Shown here piece after piece: positions 60,841 to 64,000 of a stretch of DNA of 64,000 nucleotides. A program made the position numbers and the translations under genes. The notes beneath the pieces are model-generated. The model saw nothing but the letters and a program-made list of their open reading frames with translations, did no database searches and had not been told where the DNA came from. Each line of letters opens with the position of its first letter. Position 1 is the first letter of the stretch. The DNA is from Marsupella aquatica (lineage: Eukaryota; Marchantiophyta). Where the stretch lies: the NCBI GenBank assembly GCA_973895155.1, contig OZ316891.1, positions 26,536,001 through 26,600,000 on the forward strand, given 5' to 3'.

Positions 60841-61550
60841 TTATCGCGGACTGTGGCAACTTTTCCCAGCAAATCTTCGATTTTTGCTAGAGTCCCGTCA
60901 TTGACAAGTAAACTAGAGTCAGCAAGGCGAACACCATCTACGTGTGGAGATCCCCTAAGTACCTACAAGGTTCCAGATCCCATGGAATGTTGTACCGGCC
61001 GATTCCACGAATGAAATGGGCAATGCACCAATCAATGTCACGATTGAAACGGAGTCACTACTGTAGTGCGATCAGTTATTGTACAAACCAAGTTCACAAT
61101 TGATTGGTTTCGTTGTGCTGCACTTTTCGAGCAGGGTTCAGGTCTTTGTGGAGGAATGAAATGAAATGGTGTAATTGTGTTTCCGTGTTCAAGCCAGGGG
61201 CCACCACTACTGTAAAGCTCAATCTCCTGTTCCGAATCTCGATAAAAGACCGAAGGAACTCCTCTGGATGAATGTATTTTGGGTCAAAACTATACAGTGT
61301 CTAGAATCTTAGAAAGTAGCAGAAAGTTGCAGCTCTACAACATGAGGCTTTATCATTTTGACTTCATACAACCCGCGAATCTCTGGACCTGCTCAATTTG
61401 ACCTCTATGTTGTATTTCGTGGACTTGGAGAATGGAGACAAACAGTAAGCTCATCACCTTTTTTGGGGCAGCTCTGAAGCTGCAGTCCCTTATCAAGGAC
61501 GTAAGCAGCGCTTACTCAGCTGAGCACTACTAGTGATGCAGCGGTCGACT

Positions 61551-61830
61551 GATTGACTGGTGGATTTCACGTTAATTCAATACTGTTATATCCATCCATC
61601 CATAGAATATAATAATTGAAATCGACAGTATAATTTTCAACGTACTCTAGTGTATACTTCTAATCGCCAAAAAACAAAAGGCACCCAATGGGGAGATTGA
61701 CTGGTGGATTTCTCGTTAATTCAATACTATTATATCGAGAGAATATAATAATCGAAATCGACTGTATAATTTTCAACTCTACTGTACACTTCTAATTGCC
61801 AAAAAACAAAAAGCACCCAATGGGGAGACA
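61551..61830. repeat. 144-bp tandem duplication
   Basis: GATTGACTGGTGGATTTC starts at 61551 and 61695. The copies share TAATTCAATACT-TTATATC, AATATAATAAT-GAAATCGAC and CAAAAAACAAAA-GCACCCAA and differ by small indels (the first has CCATCCATCCATAG). Confidence 0.9.
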
Positions 61831-62449
61831 TGATGGCTCAGGCAAAAGACCCAATAAAGGGAAACAATCAAAAGGGCCAAAAAGCTAGAAGGACAGTGCA
61901 AGAACCACAGGGGACAGTGAAACCAAAACCCTACCTATTTCCTGGTTACTGGGAAAACAAACACACCCACAACTTGAACTCTAGTTTTGAGGGGCTAGTA
62001 TTGCCTACAATGCCTTGGTAACAGCAGCTTAATACAATTGAAGGTCTAATATATTTTTATTGTTATCAATTCTAGTAAATGTAACCTAGAACTTTCATAA
62101 TGAGGTGATCCAAATCTTGAGTGAGAATTCTCCTCCAATAATGCTCAAAAAATTGCAAAACATAAATAAATCACAAAGGGCATTAACAATTTGGTAAAGT
62201 CTCTTTTATACCCTAGGAAGTCAGAGGGCGTGTTTGACCTGTCTCTTGACCTGCCTTGCCTACCTGGAAGGAATCTAGCTAAAGGAAAGCTTGCGCGGCT
62301 GATTTTGTGCTCCCAGTTCCATAATAAGATCCGAGATGTAACCCATCTCCAATGCTGTAATGCTTTGGGGCAAACTTTGTTGGACAAAACTCCTTCATTA
62401 TATAGCATGTTCATCCTGGAACATGTCTTTTATTTTGGTCTTCTAGTGA

Positions 62450-62620
62450 TAAAGATACTAAAGAGTTGAGTACAAAGATACTAAAGAGTTGAGTTGTGTA
62501 CAAAGATACTAAAGAGTTGAGTTATGTAATTCATTTAAATAGGGACATGTAAAATATATGCACATAAAATCACATTATGACCAAGAAAGTAGAAAGGTAC
62601 TAAAGAGTTGAGTTGTGCAC
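62450..62620. repeat. Short tandem repeat (GATACTAAAGAGTTGAGT)n
   Basis: GATACTAAAGAGTTGAGT occurs three times between 62452 and 62522 with spacers of different length. A fourth copy (GGTACTAAAGAGTTGAGTTG) lies near 62596. Confidence 0.85.
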
Positions 62621-62868
62621 ATACAGTACAGATTTTAACTTGCTTCCAGGTAATGACATTCAACTCAATTAAAACCATAAATTTTACAAAGTAAACCATG
62701 AAGGGAACTTAATACACGAGATGATCACATTGATCAAATTCATTTCTTACACTTTCATGAGAAAAAAGAGAATTCACTAAGGAGTGATTGAAAAGGAAAG
62801 ATTAAACCTTGATGAGGGGAGTCAAATACATTCAAAATACTCTAAATTCACTAAAATTAAGAGGAGTC

Positions 62869-63088
62869 CTAAAGTTAATTTTAAATCAAATTAATACAAA
62901 TTATTTACCTTGTTAAGGCACATTAAAATCAAAATACTTGACACAAAATATGAATGAAACAAAATCTGAAAGGTGGGAGTACTAAAGTTAATTTTAAATC
63001 AAATTAATACAAATGATTTACCTTGTTAAGGCACATTAAAATCAAAATACTTGACACAAAATATGAATGAGACAAAATCTGAAAGGTG
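62869..63088. repeat. 113-bp tandem duplication, nearly identical
   Basis: CTAAAGTTAATTTTAAATCA starts at 62869 and 62982. Over the unit I count only two or three differences (AATTATTT/AATGATTT, GAATGAAAC/GAATGAGAC), so the duplication is recent. Confidence 0.93.
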
Positions 63089-63241
63089 GATTCACCATTA
63101 TAGCAGCCTCGAAATATACATTACAACCGCTTATATCAAACACATCTCCTAAGTGATGCCCACCAGTGTTTTTTAGTGACAAAAATTAGCCAACTTGCTC
63201 GTCATTGAAAGTCTTGCCTACTGCAGGCAAAAATTCACCAG

Positions 63242-63298
63242 GCATTTCTCAACATAGACACATGTTGGGGGCGCTTTGCATTTCTCAACATAGACACA
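63242..63298. repeat. 36-bp direct repeat
   Basis: GCATTTCTCAACATAGACAC is repeated at 63242 and 63278. It lies inside a minus-strand open frame (63424-63218) that matches nothing known to me. Confidence 0.8.
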
Positions 63299-64000
63299 GA
63301 CGCCATTAGCCACAACTAATCTGATGGTTTTCCTCAAATCTAGGTAGATCTTACGGTCAGAAATTAACCTAAGAAAATTAGGTAAAGACATCTGCCACCT
63401 TGGCAAAAACGAGAAACCCTTCAAACTTACCTGGGCTTTCTTTCAGTTTAGGACATTCCAAAAGTTAGAGGGAATAGTGGCCCACCCGTTGTCCTGATGC
63501 TTAATCTTTGTCTAAAGCTACTTTTCAAGAAAGGAAAATTAAAGTGAATTTTAGTTCGTCAAATCAATCATGAGGGTGAACATGCAGCATACGTATGCAA
63601 CTTGTTCAGACTATATACGGTCTTGTACCCAACAAGTGACCCTCACCTACCATGAAAGAGCATTAATTAACCAGGGCCACTTCTATCCCAAAGTAGAAAC
63701 AGTTGCCGTTGTCTAAGTTCCTCTTCTACCTAGGAAGGGAATGAAGATGCATCCTTAACGGTTGCCTTTAGTGATTTTTTCTTTGTAATTTCAGGGCATT
63801 ATTGGGGAAAACACAGTAGTCAAGATTTGGATCAGCTTCTCCTCCAGTTTACAAACATTAATAAAACTAAGAGTCTCTTACCCCCTTAATCCTATCAATG
63901 TCGTGTTACAGGAACATTATGGGCAATATTGGCTATTCAAAACTTGAGCTAAAGCCTGGCTACTCAAAACTTGAGCTAAAGCCCTTGTGTTTCAGGGCAA

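Larger units (their letters stand above)
58843..64000. other. Intergenic, repeat-bearing region after the LRR gene
   Basis: No intact gene and no kinase-domain sequence were seen downstream of the LRR gene. The interval holds an inverted repeat, segmental duplication copy B and several recent tandem duplications, listed separately. Two diverged copies of a membrane-helix-like minus-strand reading occur at 59150-58965 and 62200-62090. Confidence 0.5.

Overview
The window is nuclear DNA of a land plant. It has spliced genes with GT-AG introns of about 100 to 900 bp, plant-only gene families (class III peroxidase, LRR receptor, F-box/kelch protein of the At1g22040 type), and long repeat-rich intergenic DNA containing plant transposon classes. 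Gene style and sequence divergence suggest a bryophyte or lycophyte rather than a flowering plant. This is an impression only; nothing in the window fixes the species.

Six genes could be assembled exon by exon with all reading phases closing. They are a YbhB/RKIP-like PEBP protein (2662-4179, +, 194 aa), a secreted class III peroxidase (5589-8095, -, 332 aa), the La RNA-chaperone protein (18700-22275, +, 430 aa), cytosolic seryl-tRNA synthetase (24301-26451, -, 447 aa), an F-box/kelch protein (48089-49710, +, 469 aa), and an LRR receptor-like protein that stops just after its transmembrane helix (55622-58842, +, 772 aa). La and SerRS are convergent neighbours and both are housekeeping genes. 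I see no functional clustering among the six.

The rest is dominated by repeats and mobile-element remains. 8.1-18.7 kb is a minisatellite-rich desert. It holds a well-delimited PIF/Harbinger element (15662-17358) with 13-bp inverted ends and a TTA target duplication. 27-36 kb is a transposon graveyard: a Helitron Rep/helicase remnant on +, then a broken 2-oxoglutarate/Fe(II) oxygenase-like gene on - that may be TET/JBP-related, then a MITE with arms of about 160 bp. A broken receptor-kinase fragment follows at 36.2 kb. 37-48 kb holds further repeats and a polyadenylated retro-insertion with a perfect 16-bp target duplication (42440-42985). 53-64 kb contains a segmental duplication on both sides of the LRR gene, plus several recent tandem duplications.

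The points most worth following up are the oxygenase-like gene in the Helitron neighbourhood, the duplicated splice acceptor in the PEBP gene, a partial exon copy inside a SerRS intron, the kinase-less LRR receptor, and the three mobile elements whose ends could be placed to within a few bases.
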